Shown here piece by piece: positions 8,634 through 17,202 of a stretch of 60,861 nucleotides of DNA. The stretch is from contig CACLMT010000008.1 in NCBI GenBank assembly GCA_902608115.1, forward strand, positions 1-60,861, given 5' to 3'. The position numbers and the translations under genes are program-made. The notes beneath the pieces are model-generated. The model was not told the DNA's origin, did not search any database, and worked only from the letters and a program-made list of their open reading frames with translations. This stretch comes from an uncultured SAR86 cluster bacterium. GTDB lineage: Bacteria > Pseudomonadota > Gammaproteobacteria > Magnimaribacterales > D2472. Within the stretch, counting starts at the first letter, position 1. Each line of letters begins with the position of its first letter.

Positions 8634-9866
8634 ATGAATAACCTGGAATCTATTAAAGTCGATCATTTTTTTAACCCTTCTTCTAAGGATTTTATCCATA
8701 ATCCTATTCCTACTCTTGAGAAGTTAAGTGAAGAGTTTCCGATAGCGAGATTTGATGCTTGGCAGGCTTGGTTGATTTCAGGCCATGAAAATATTCTTAA
8801 TTGTTTATTAGATAGAAGACTTTCAACTGATTTTAATTTATGGGAATTTGCTCCTGATAAAAAACCCGTTGAAGAAATGGATGCATTTGAAAAATTAATG
8901 AATAACAACTTATTTTTTTTAGATAGGAAGAATCATTTAAGATTAAGAAAGCTAGCTCTTCCGGCTTTTTCTCCAAGGATTATGGAGAGAATGAAGGAAA
9001 GATTTCAAATTCTTGTGAAAGAACGTTTTGATGAGATTGGTACCCCTGATAGTTTTAATTTCGCAAAGGAGATAGCAGAAATTTTCCCATCTCAAGCCAT
9101 AGCAAGTCTTGTAGGCATTCCAAGAGATAAATTTCCTATCTTTGATTCGCTTGCTTATGGAGTAGTAAGGGGGATTAATCCAATGTTAACCCCTGATGAA
9201 AGAAAGGAAGCTATTAGAGGCGTCCCAGAAGGCTTAAAGCTCCTAAATCAATTAATTGATGAGAAACGAGCTCAACCAGGCGATGATTTTTTATCAACAT
9301 TGATTTTAGCTGAGGATGAGGGTTCTAAATTATCGAATATGGAGATGTGTGCTCTTGTTGGAGCAGTATTGGGAGCTGGATCTGATACAGCAGTAGATTT
9401 ACATAGCTATTTAATAAAAAATCTACTTAATCATCCTGAAGAATTAAAAGCATTGAAAGCTGATGAAAGTTTAGTACAAGGAGCTATTTCTGAAACTTTA
9501 CGATATGAATCCTCAGGTAAAACTGGTCTTGCAAGATATGCTTCTGAGGATTTAGAAATTAATGGCTATCAAATTAAGAAGGGTCAAATGGTTCAATTAA
9601 TTTCAACTACCACAGGTATGGATCCTAAAGTTTATGAAAATCCTAGGAAATTTGATATTAAACGAGACCATGATAAGAGTTTGTCTTTTGGGCAAGGCCC
9701 GCATTACTGTATAGGAGTAACATTAGTTAGATCTCAAACAGAAGTTATGTTAAAAGAATTATTTAAACGTTTTCCTAATCTAAGTCTTGGTGATGAAATC
9801 AAGTATAACTATGACCATCATAATGCAAGAAGAATGGAAGTTATGATGGTAAATACCAATCTATAA
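8634..9866 (+). CDS. cytochrome P450
   Basis: 410 residues, the normal length of a soluble bacterial class I P450. The I-helix oxygen-activation motif is G-A-G-S-D-T (near residue 248), the K-helix E-T-L-R is near 285, and the haem-ligand loop S-F-G-Q-G-P-H-Y-C-I-G places the axial cysteine at residue 359. There is no membrane anchor. It needs a ferredoxin and reductase that are not encoded here. As the last gene of the ADC-SDR-P450 operon it would hydroxylate a hydrophobic substrate, possibly a terpenoid, fatty acid or steroid side chain. The subfamily cannot be assigned by eye. Confidence 0.93.
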   Translation: MNNLESIKVDHFFNPSSKDFIHNPIPTLEKLSEEFPIARFDAWQAWLISGHENILNCLLDRRLSTDFNLWEFAPDKKPVEEMDAFEKLMNNNLFFLDRKNHLRLRKLALPAFSPRIMERMKERFQILVKERFDEIGTPDSFNFAKEIAEIFPSQAIASLVGIPRDKFPIFDSLAYGVVRGINPMLTPDERKEAIRGVPEGLKLLNQLIDEKRAQPGDDFLSTLILAEDEGSKLSNMEMCALVGAVLGAGSDTAVDLHSYLIKNLLNHPEELKALKADESLVQGAISETLRYESSGKTGLARYASEDLEINGYQIKKGQMVQLISTTTGMDPKVYENPRKFDIKRDHDKSLSFGQGPHYCIGVTLVRSQTEVMLKELFKRFPNLSLGDEIKYNYDHHNARRMEVMMVNTNL

Positions 9867-9913
9867 TTAAAAATATATAAAGATTATTTTTTATTCTATA
9901 TGACCTTCAATAT

Positions 9914-10147
9914 ATGAAAGTTTTTGAAGAGCGAGGTATTACGCATCTAGATTTGCATGGTGTAAGACATAATGATGCAAAGACTGATGTTTTAGAATTT
10001 GTCTTCCAATACCAAGACTTGTTGCCGCTCATTATCATATGTGGAAATAGTAATAAAATGCTGGAAATAGTTTCAACTGAATTGAAAAAAGAAGAAATAT
10101 TGTTCTCATCTCCACGTTTTGGAGTTTTGAGAATAGAAAATATTTAA
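9914..10147 (+). CDS. minimal Smr-domain-like protein, 77 aa
   Basis: The segment T-H-L-D-L-H-G-V near residue 10, followed by an A-helix and a beta strand ending in I-I-I-C-G-N-S, resembles the Smr domain found at the C-terminus of MutS2 and in stand-alone nucleases (D-L-H-G...G-K-G). The D-L-H-G motif is intact, but the usual G-K-G loop is G-N-S here. At 77 residues it is at or below one complete domain. Smr domains bind or nick nucleic acids and bacterial ones have been linked to ribosome rescue. It sits alone between the P450 gene and the TonB receptor. Confidence 0.55.
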   Translation: MKVFEERGITHLDLHGVRHNDAKTDVLEFVFQYQDLLPLIIICGNSNKMLEIVSTELKKEEILFSSPRFGVLRIENI

Positions 10148-10206
10148 ATAAAAAACATCATATTCTAGTAAAAAACTAGACAATTACCCTTTTTTTTTGA
10201 TTAATA

Positions 10207-10212
10207 TATAAT
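10207..10212 (+). promoter_or_regulatory. putative -10 box for the TonB receptor gene
   Basis: A perfect TATAAT at this site would start transcription near 10219, leaving a ~26-nt leader with a GGGGGA ribosome binding site (10235-10240) in front of the ATG at 10245. The region 17 bp upstream (TTACCC) is only a weak -35. In such AT-rich DNA a chance match is likely, so this supports rather than proves the start choice. Confidence 0.3.
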
Positions 10213-10244
10213 ATATGACACATATTCGATGTATGGGGGATACT

Positions 10245-12425
10245 ATGAATAATATTAAATTAACGTTCTTTGCTTTACCTTTATCAATTTTTTTGAGTAC
10301 AGCTGCATTTTCACAAGCTTTAGAAGAGGTTGTTGTTACTGCTCAAAAAACTGAAGCAAGTCTTCAAGATACACCTATTGCAGTTACAGCAGTTACTGAG
10401 GCTACTATCAAAGACTTAAATATTAAAAATGTTGTAGATATGCAAGGTATTGCACCAAATGTGATGTTATTGCCTGCTCCAGCAAATAATACCGGAGCTT
10501 CTCTTGCTATCAGAGGTGGTGTTGCAATGAACCCTGCCATTACTTGGGAACCATCAGTAGGTACATACCTTGATGGTGTGTATGTTGGTAAAACTCAAGG
10601 AGCTATTTGGGACTTAGTAGATTTAGAAAGAGTAGAGATCTTAAGAGGCCCACAGGGGACGCTGTACGGACGAAATACTCTAGCAGGCGCTGTTAATTTC
10701 ATTAGTAAAAAACCTTCAGGAGAGGGTATGTCAGGTGGTTTAACACTTGGTAACTATGGATTAAAGGAAGGTCGTTTCATTGCTGATTACGAACTAGGAG
10801 GTAATATTTTTACAAAGGTAGTCGTTCATCGTAAAACTAGAGATGGTTTTGTTAAAAATTTACCCGGACCATATGGACCATTTGATGGTGTTGTTCCCAA
10901 TAATTTAAATCCAGCTACTTCTGAGCTCGATGTAATTGATTCAAAAGGATTTAAGATAAATGTATATTATGCAGGCGATCAGACCACAGTAGATTTTGCG
11001 ATTGACTGGACCGATCAAGATAATACACCTCCTCACCCTCAATTAGGAAATATTATGGCAGGTTGGAGTACTGCATTTGGAGTGGGAGCATCTCCTTTAA
11101 CAGGTGGACTATTGCTTTGGCCTGCTGAAAAACATCCAAGATTAGGATTGGATAAAACTACTTCTTTAGATAAGGATATGTTAGAAACTTCTGTGGTTGA
11201 AGGCACAGCACTAACTATCACTCATGAAACAGGTCTAGGAGAGGTCAAATTGATTTTAGCTCAGCGTAAGCTTGATTGGGATGACCAACTTGATATGGAT
11301 GGAACTCCTTATCCAATATTCCATACTGAAAGACATACTTCATATAAATCTAAAACTATAGAACTTCAATTAACAGGTTCTAATGATTTTATGAGTTACG
11401 TGGCAGGTTATTATCAATTTAATGATGATGCTTACACCTTTAATCCTCAAAGAATTTTTGGTGGTGGAGTAGCAATCGATCAACACTATTCAGGTGGTGG
11501 CGATGCTAACGCTTTTTATGCTCAAGCTACTTTTGATCTCGGCGATAGAACTGACATCACTATAGGATCAAGAAAAACCGAAGAGGACAAAAAAGGTTAT
11601 GCATCTTATTCAGGGTATTGGACCGTTGATCAGGAGCGAAGTGATAATAATACTAGCAATACATTTATTGTGGCTCATCAATTAACTGATACAACAAACG
11701 TATACGCTAAACTTGCAGACGGTTTTAAAGCTGGAGGCTATAACACTGAATCTTCAAATCCAGTTCAAGCTGGAGCTGGGTACGGTCCTGAGGTCATTGA
11801 ATCAGTTGAGTTTGGTTTGAAAGGTATGTATTTGGACAATCGCTTGTCTATTAATGCAGCTTTCTTTGATAATGAGCATGAGGATATGCAAGTTGCATAT
11901 TTTACGGCTGAAGCTGCTGCAGCTTCTGTAGTTCTTAATAATTCAGCGGAACAATCTGGATTTGAATTGGAAGCAGTTGCATTATTGAATGATACAACTC
12001 AATTTAGTTTTAATTATGGAAACCTAGATAGCAACTATACTGAATCAGTAATAGCAGTTGATGGGTTTTCACCAGATCATTTTCCTTATGCTCCTGAGAA
12101 CATGCTCTATGCATCATTAGAGAAAGATTTTGGTAATTATCGCGTTCGTTTAGATTATCAAAGAATAAGTGAGCACAATATATTTCCATATAGCGTTTCA
12201 GATCCAAGATCAGCATTAACTCATGTTGATGAAAGAGCAATCGCTGATTTCAGATTAATGACAAGCCCAATGGAAAATTTAGATTTAACTTTTTGGATTA
12301 AAAACCTTAACAATGAAGAGTATGTAGTTAATATGATTCCTTTTGGACCTGGTTTTGGTCAATTGACTCTAGATTTTTATGGTCATCCAAGAACCATTGG
12401 TATGGATTTATATTATAAATTTTAA
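10245..12425 (+). CDS. TonB-dependent outer-membrane receptor
   Basis: 726 residues from the ATG at 10245. An in-frame ATG at 10215 would add ten residues before the signal peptide and lacks a ribosome binding site, so the later start is preferred. Residues 1-~24 are a signal peptide (L-P-L-S-I-F-L-S-T-A-A-F-S-Q-A). A TonB-box-like L-E-E-V-V-V-T-A follows, then a plug domain (R-G-P-Q-G-T-L-Y-G-R-N-T-L-A-G-A-V-N near residue 145) and a beta barrel ending in a terminal aromatic (Y-Y-K-F). This is the type used by marine bacteria to import lipids, carbohydrates or other large organics. It is monocistronic with its own terminator. The ligand is unknown. Confidence 0.93.
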   Translation: MNNIKLTFFALPLSIFLSTAAFSQALEEVVVTAQKTEASLQDTPIAVTAVTEATIKDLNIKNVVDMQGIAPNVMLLPAPANNTGASLAIRGGVAMNPAITWEPSVGTYLDGVYVGKTQGAIWDLVDLERVEILRGPQGTLYGRNTLAGAVNFISKKPSGEGMSGGLTLGNYGLKEGRFIADYELGGNIFTKVVVHRKTRDGFVKNLPGPYGPFDGVVPNNLNPATSELDVIDSKGFKINVYYAGDQTTVDFAIDWTDQDNTPPHPQLGNIMAGWSTAFGVGASPLTGGLLLWPAEKHPRLGLDKTTSLDKDMLETSVVEGTALTITHETGLGEVKLILAQRKLDWDDQLDMDGTPYPIFHTERHTSYKSKTIELQLTGSNDFMSYVAGYYQFNDDAYTFNPQRIFGGGVAIDQHYSGGGDANAFYAQATFDLGDRTDITIGSRKTEEDKKGYASYSGYWTVDQERSDNNTSNTFIVAHQLTDTTNVYAKLADGFKAGGYNTESSNPVQAGAGYGPEVIESVEFGLKGMYLDNRLSINAAFFDNEHEDMQVAYFTAEAAAASVVLNNSAEQSGFELEAVALLNDTTQFSFNYGNLDSNYTESVIAVDGFSPDHFPYAPENMLYASLEKDFGNYRVRLDYQRISEHNIFPYSVSDPRSALTHVDERAIADFRLMTSPMENLDLTFWIKNLNNEEYVVNMIPFGPGFGQLTLDFYGHPRTIGMDLYYKF

Positions 12426-12440
12426 TTCTCTAATATAATA

Positions 12441-12474
12441 AAAGCCCTGGTATATATGTCAGGGCTTTTTTTTT
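12441..12474 (+). terminator. Rho-independent terminator of the TonB receptor gene
   Basis: A 9-bp perfect stem, AAAGCCCTG (12441-12449) pairing with CAGGGCTTT (12460-12468), encloses a 10-nt loop and runs straight into an unbroken T tract to 12474. It begins 15 nt after the receptor stop codon, and the next gene starts 12 nt beyond it. It is the clearest intrinsic terminator that I see in the window. Confidence 0.9.
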
Positions 12475-12485
12475 GGTGTTAATTT

Positions 12486-13652
12486 ATGGAAAACAACTGG
12501 GAAGATATTTTTAGATTTGATGATCAACTTTCTGAAGAAGAAAGGATGATTAGAGATAACGTTAGAGATTATTGTCAAAAATCTTTAATGCCAAGAATCC
12601 TTGAATCTAATAGAAATGAAACTTTTCATCCTGAAATATTTAAAGAAATGGGAGATTTGGGTATTTTAGGGGCAACAATTAAGGGTTACGGTTGTGCAGG
12701 TGTCAATTATGTTTCATATGGGCTAATTACTAGAGAGATTGAGAGGGTAGATACAAGCTACCGATCTTCTTTTAGCGTTCAATCATCTCTTTCTATGTAT
12801 GCTATATATAATTTTGGTTCTGAAGATCAAAAACAAGAGTTTTTACCAAAAATGGCTACAGGTGAATTAGTGGGTTGTTTTGGTTTAACAGAACCAGATG
12901 CAGGATCAGACCCTGGTAGCATGCTTTCAAGAGCTAAAAAGGTTGATGGAGGCTATGAGTTAAACGGATCGAAAACTTGGATCACAAATGCCCCAATTGC
13001 TGATGTATTTGTAATATGGGCCAAAGATGAACAGGGAGTTTTAAGAGGATTTATTGCAAGAAAAGATTTTAAAGGTCTTGAAACAAAAATCATGAAAGGT
13101 AAATTTGCTCTTCGTGCATCAATAACTGGCCAAGTATTTATGTCAGATGTCTTTATTCCCGATGATCATGTTTTACCATTAGCACAAAGTTTTAGAGGTC
13201 CATTTACTTGTTTAAATATGGCTAGATACGGAATTGCTTGGGGTGTTTTGGGAGCTGCAGAGTTTTGTTGGCATGCAGCACGTCAATATACTCTTGATAG
13301 AGTCCAATTTGGAACACCTCTTGCAGGCAAACAATTAATTCAAAAGAAATTAGCTGATATGCAAACAGAAATAACCATTGGATTACAAGCGACACTAAGA
13401 GTTGGTAGGCTTATTGATGAGGAAAAAATGGTTCCTGAAATGATATCACTGGTTAAGAGAAATAATTGTGGTAAAGCACTTGAAATTGCGCGCATGGCAA
13501 GAGATATGCATGGTGGTAATGGTGTTATTGATGAGTATCATGTTGTAAGGCATTCAATGAATCTTGAGGCGGTAAATACTTATGAGGGAACTCATGATCT
13601 CCACGCTTTGATTCTTGGTAATTTTCAAACACAAATTTCTGCTTTCGAGTAA
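12486..13652 (+). CDS. gcdH: glutaryl-CoA dehydrogenase
   Basis: 388 residues of acyl-CoA dehydrogenase fold. It would oxidise and decarboxylate glutaryl-CoA to crotonyl-CoA in lysine and tryptophan breakdown, passing electrons to ETF. Diagnostic segments are the early [23 protein letters not shown] near residue 135, [19 protein letters not shown] near residue 235, and the catalytic base in N-T-Y-E-G-T-H-D near residue 363, all as in GcdH. The next gene follows after 6 nt. Confidence 0.9.
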   Translation: MENNWEDIFRFDDQLSEEERMIRDNVRDYCQKSLMPRILESNRNETFHPEIFKEMGDLGILGATIKGYGCAGVNYVSYGLITREIERVDTSYRSSFSVQSSLSMYAIYNFGSEDQKQEFLPKMATGELVGCFGLTEPDAGSDPGSMLSRAKKVDGGYELNGSKTWITNAPIADVFVIWAKDEQGVLRGFIARKDFKGLETKIMKGKFALRASITGQVFMSDVFIPDDHVLPLAQSFRGPFTCLNMARYGIAWGVLGAAEFCWHAARQYTLDRVQFGTPLAGKQLIQKKLADMQTEITIGLQATLRVGRLIDEEKMVPEMISLVKRNNCGKALEIARMARDMHGGNGVIDEYHVVRHSMNLEAVNTYEGTHDLHALILGNFQTQISAFE

Positions 13653-13658
13653 CCGCTT

Positions 13659-14117
13659 GTGGAACAAGAAAAGTACACTCAAAAACAAGAAAAAACCGCA
13701 AGACAAGTTATTAAATATTTTGCAAAATTACAAGCAAGTGTTTTTTTGCTTTCTAGTGGTAAGCTTTGGAACAAATGGTCTGGAGGATACGACATAATGG
13801 TTGTTAGAACAGAAGGCGCCAAATCAAAAAAAGTTATAAATATTCCATTGATTTATGTTCATAAGGATGGATTGCCAATTTTAGTAGCATCTATGGGCGG
13901 GATGCCAAATAATCCAAGTTGGTACTATAACGTGAAAGCAAACCCTCAAGTTGAAGTTACTACCCCACAAGATTCAGGAACTTTTATTGCAGAAGAGCTA
14001 TCAAAAGATCAAAAGGAAGAATTATGGCCTTTAATCTGTTCTTTTTATCCAGATTATGAGACTTATCAAAATAATACTTCAAGGGAAATTCCTGTATTTT
14101 TATGTAAAGAAGTATGA
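13659..14117 (+). CDS. DUF385/DDN-type nitroreductase-family deazaflavin-dependent protein
   Basis: 152 residues from a GTG start 6 nt after gcdH. The split-barrel pattern (G-Y-D-I-M-V-V-R-T-E-G-A-K-S-K-K, then P-I-L-V-A-S-M-G-G-M-P-N-N-P-S-W-Y-Y-N-V-K-A-N-P) matches the nitroreductase family that includes F420-dependent Ddn of mycobacteria. Family members outside actinobacteria may use FMN, haem or unknown cofactors. No F420 biosynthesis genes lie in this window, so cofactor use is open. It overlaps the ABC ATPase gene by 4 nt (ATGA), suggesting one transcript with gcdH and the exporter genes. Confidence 0.8.
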   Translation: MEQEKYTQKQEKTARQVIKYFAKLQASVFLLSSGKLWNKWSGGYDIMVVRTEGAKSKKVINIPLIYVHKDGLPILVASMGGMPNNPSWYYNVKANPQVEVTTPQDSGTFIAEELSKDQKEELWPLICSFYPDYETYQNNTSREIPVFLCKEV

Positions 14118-14797
14118 GTTTGATTAAAGCTGAAGGCATAACAAAACAATATTTACTTGGAAATCAAACAGTTGATGCTCTTCGAGGTATTAGTTTTGAT
14201 ATAAATCAAGGCGAGTTTATAGCAATTATGGGTCCATCAGGCTCAGGTAAGTCTACCTTAATGAATATTATTGGTTGTCTTGATACGCCTACCCAGGGGA
14301 AATATTTTTTAAATCAACAGGAAGTTAGCACCTTTAAAGGGGATGAGTTAGCTAAAATTAGAAATAAAGAGATTGGATTTGTCTTTCAAACGTTCCATTT
14401 ATTGGCTCGTAATACTGCTTTAGATAATGTAATGCTTCCACTTAAATATGCAGGATTTGATAAGGCTAAACAGATGAAAAGAGCTAAATCTGTTTTATTG
14501 CAAGTTGGCCTTGAATCTAGAATGGAGCATCAACCTTCTGAGCTTTCTGGTGGGCAACAACAAAGAGTTGCTATTGCTAGAGCACTAGTAAATAAACCTT
14601 CAATTTTGTTTGCAGATGAACCGACAGGAAATTTAGATAGTCAAACTGGAAATGAAGTAATTAAATTATTTAAAGACCTACATGATCAAGGCCAAACTAT
14701 CATTTTAATTACGCATGAAAATGAAATAGCATCTATAGCTCAAAGAACTATCTTTATTAAAGACGGTCTAATAGAATCAGACACACAGAATAAATAA
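14114..14797 (+). CDS. ABC transporter ATP-binding protein, MacB/LolD type
   Basis: 227 residues. Walker A is G-P-S-G-S-G-K-S near residue 39, the signature L-S-G-G-Q-Q-Q-R-V-A-I-A-R-A-L is near 143, and Walker B I-L-F-A-D-E-P-T-G-N-L-D is near 166. The A-L-R-G-I-S-F-D-I and I-I-G-C-L-D-T-P-T segments are typical of the MacB/FtsE/LolD group. It is followed 2 nt later by a MacA-like adaptor and then a MacB-like permease, so it is the stand-alone ATPase of a split MacAB exporter (in E. coli ATPase and permease are one chain). The export substrate is unknown. Confidence 0.92.
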   Translation: MSLIKAEGITKQYLLGNQTVDALRGISFDINQGEFIAIMGPSGSGKSTLMNIIGCLDTPTQGKYFLNQQEVSTFKGDELAKIRNKEIGFVFQTFHLLARNTALDNVMLPLKYAGFDKAKQMKRAKSVLLQVGLESRMEHQPSELSGGQQQRVAIARALVNKPSILFADEPTGNLDSQTGNEVIKLFKDLHDQGQTIILITHENEIASIAQRTIFIKDGLIESDTQNK

Positions 14798-14799
14798 TT

Positions 14800-15990
14800 A
14801 TGAAAATATCTAAAAAATTTCTTTTGTTTTTTGCTGTTTTTTTAATAGTAAGTTGTGGCGGAGATAAGAAAGAGGAAGAATTTAAATTTTATACTCTTAA
14901 AGAGGCTGGAACTAAGCAATTACAATTAACAGTTGAAGCTTCGGGTACAGTAGAGGCAATTTCTTCTATTGAAATAAAATCTAAAGCTTCTGGTCAAATA
15001 TTATATTTAGGAGCTGAAATTGGTGATTATGTAGAAGAGGGAGTAGTTTTGGCGAGGATAGATCAAAGAACTCCAACAAATACTTTATCTCAAGCAAATG
15101 CAGATCTCGAGGTATCTAAAGTTCGTTTAATTAATGCTAAAAATCAGTTTGAACGATCAAAGAGATTGCATGATGAGGGTAATATTTCAGATAAATCTTT
15201 TGAAGATGCGCAAGAAGCATTTTCTTCAGCTAGAGCTCAATTGGTAAGAGCAGAAGTTTTTCTTGAAAATGCTCGTATTGCTCTTGATGATACCAGTGTT
15301 AGATCTCCAATTGCTGGAACAGTGATTTCAAGACCAGCTGAAGTAGGCCAGGTTATTACTTCCCCAACCTCTGCTGTGGGAGGTGGGACATTGTTGATGG
15401 TGATGGCGGATTTAAATAAAGTAAGAGTAAGGGCTTTAATAGATGAGATAGATATAGGAAAAATATCACTTGGGCAGGAAGTGGTTATAAAAGTTTCTGC
15501 TTATAGAGAGAAAAAATTTCTTGGCATAGTCTCAAAAATAGAACCCATGTCTAAAGTAGATCAAAATGTTACAACTTTTCCAGTTTTAATTGATATAGAA
15601 AATAAAGATAATCTTTTGCTTATTGGGATGAACACTGATGTTGAAATTGAAATATTAAACGAAGAAGTTCCATTAGCTTTACCAGCAGGGTCATTAAGAA
15701 CTAGAAAAGATATAGCCTCTGTTGCGCCTCTTTTAGGCATAGAAAAGACTGATTTAGAAAAGTTCTTATCTAAAAGAGTAAAAGGAGAAAATTTTGATAC
15801 ATTTATTGTTTTAAAAAAAACCAAAAAGGGTGTTGTGCCTGTATGGGTAAAAATTGGTAAAACAGATCTTAATAATGTAGAAATTAAGAATGGAATTAAA
15901 AAATCAGAAATTGTCTATGTTCTGCCTAGTGAGGGTTTAATTAAATATCAACAAAGATTTTCTGAAAGAGTTAAAAGTAGATTTGGTTAA
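14800..15990 (+). CDS. MacA-like periplasmic adaptor lipoprotein
   Basis: 396 residues with a lipoprotein signal (L-I-V-S-C, acylated Cys19) instead of the usual anchor helix of MacA. A biotinyl-lipoyl-like half appears at residues ~45-85 (V-E-A-S-G-T-V-E-A...G-D-Y-V-E-E-G), then a helical hairpin (A-D-L-E-V-S-K-V-R-L-I-N-A-K-N-Q-F-E-R-S), the second lipoyl half (V-R-S-P-I-A-G-T-V-I-S-R) and beta-barrel domains. Such adaptors link an inner-membrane pump to an outer-membrane channel. No TolC homologue is in this window. The flanking ATPase and permease genes are 2-4 nt away. Confidence 0.88.
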   Translation: MKISKKFLLFFAVFLIVSCGGDKKEEEFKFYTLKEAGTKQLQLTVEASGTVEAISSIEIKSKASGQILYLGAEIGDYVEEGVVLARIDQRTPTNTLSQANADLEVSKVRLINAKNQFERSKRLHDEGNISDKSFEDAQEAFSSARAQLVRAEVFLENARIALDDTSVRSPIAGTVISRPAEVGQVITSPTSAVGGGTLLMVMADLNKVRVRALIDEIDIGKISLGQEVVIKVSAYREKKFLGIVSKIEPMSKVDQNVTTFPVLIDIENKDNLLLIGMNTDVEIEILNEEVPLALPAGSLRTRKDIASVAPLLGIEKTDLEKFLSKRVKGENFDTFIVLKKTKKGVVPVWVKIGKTDLNNVEIKNGIKKSEIVYVLPSEGLIKYQQRFSERVKSRFG

Positions 15991-15993
15991 AAA

Positions 15994-17199
15994 GTGATTT
16001 TACAAGAATCAATTTCAACAGCTATTGATGCTATAAGAGCAAATTTTTTAAGATCTTTTTTAACTGCTATTGCAATCATTATAGGCACTGCATCTGTAAT
16101 AGCTATGGTAGGTATTGGTTCAAGTGCACAAAAAGCAATCGATGATTCAATTACAAATGCTTCAGCCAGAACCCTATCCGTGTATCCGTCTCGTGCAAGG
16201 GGGACACAAAAAATTAATTCCACCCCATTAGTTATAAAAGATGCTGATGCTTTAATAAAAGATAAAGAAATTCAGTGGAGAGTTTCGCCTGAAATAAGAG
16301 GGAGCAAATCATTAAAATATGGCAATGAGAGCATAACTATTTCTGTTACCGGTGCAAGAGAAAATTATTTTGATATTCAAGGCTATGAAATCAATCATGG
16401 AGTTTTTTTTAATGGGCGAGATGATTTAGCTAGAAAGAGAGTTGCTGTTATTGGATCAGCTGTGGGCACTGAGTTAAAAACTTCATCTGAGGCTTTGGTA
16501 GGTAAAGAGGTTAATTTAGGAGGAGTAACTTTCAAAATTATTGGTGTAATTAACTCTGAAGGCGTATCAGGATGGTCTAACCCAGATGATCAAATATATA
16601 TTCCCTTGTTAACTGCTTCAGATAGAGTATTTGGAAGAGATAGAGTAGATTCAATTCGAGTTGAAGTTCCTAATTTACATTCTCCCGAAGAAGCCATGAT
16701 TTCAATAGAAAGAGTTTTAAGAAGAGAGCACGATATTGGACCTGGGGAAGAAAATAATTTTAGAATACATGATTGGTCCCAATTCACTGATTTACAACGG
16801 CAAGCAACTGCAATTTTCTCAGCGCTTATTATAGGTATTGCTGGAATAAGTTTACTGGTAGGTGGTATTGGGGTAATGAATATCATGCTAGTATCGGTTA
16901 CAGAACGAACACGAGAAATTGGATTACGAAAAGCTTTAGGTGCAACTGAAAAGGCCATTCTTTTTCAATTTATTATTGAAGCGGTAACTTTATGTATTAT
17001 TGGGGGTGTTGCTGGGGTTCTACTTGGATCATTTTTATATTTTATAATTACTCTTTTTCAAGACTGGCCATTTGCAATTCCATTTTCAGCAATCTTTGGT
17101 TCAGTTACTTTTTCAGCTTGTATAGGATTATTTTTTGGTATTTGGCCAGCAAGAAAGGCAGCTCAATTAGAACCAGCTGTTGCATTAAGATATGAATAA
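15994..17199 (+). CDS. MacB-like ABC transporter permease (FtsX fold)
   Basis: 401 residues from a GTG start 3 nt after the adaptor gene. The N-terminal helix I-R-A-N-F-L-R-S-F-L-T-A-I-A-I-I-I-G-T-A-S-V is followed by a large periplasmic core domain (residues ~40-270). Three C-terminal membrane helices include G-G-I-G-V-M-N-I-M-L-V-S-V-T-E-R-T-R-E-I-G-L-R-K-A-L-G-A, the hallmark of MacB/FtsX permeases. It completes the ATPase-adaptor-permease unit. The nearby GT4 gene starts 3 nt later, so the transcript may run on. A mechanotransmission exporter for lipids, peptides or small molecules is likely from the family. Confidence 0.92.
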   Translation: MILQESISTAIDAIRANFLRSFLTAIAIIIGTASVIAMVGIGSSAQKAIDDSITNASARTLSVYPSRARGTQKINSTPLVIKDADALIKDKEIQWRVSPEIRGSKSLKYGNESITISVTGARENYFDIQGYEINHGVFFNGRDDLARKRVAVIGSAVGTELKTSSEALVGKEVNLGGVTFKIIGVINSEGVSGWSNPDDQIYIPLLTASDRVFGRDRVDSIRVEVPNLHSPEEAMISIERVLRREHDIGPGEENNFRIHDWSQFTDLQRQATAIFSALIIGIAGISLLVGGIGVMNIMLVSVTERTREIGLRKALGATEKAILFQFIIEAVTLCIIGGVAGVLLGSFLYFIITLFQDWPFAIPFSAIFGSVTFSACIGLFFGIWPARKAAQLEPAVALRYE

Positions 17200-17202
17200 T
17201 CT

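Noticed and set aside
10165-10179. CTAGT/ACTAG hairpin and nearby T run before the TonB receptor
   Set aside because: A 5-bp AT-rich stem separated from the T run by about 11 nt is too weak for an intrinsic terminator.
10215-10244. Upstream start of the TonB receptor
   Set aside because: It would put ten polar residues before the signal peptide; the ATG at 10245 has a GGGGGA site at good spacing.
16590-16958. 122-codon open frame antisense to the MacB-like permease
   Set aside because: It lies wholly within a sure gene, has no ribosome binding site and its product has no fold-like pattern; low GC codon structure makes long antisense frames common.
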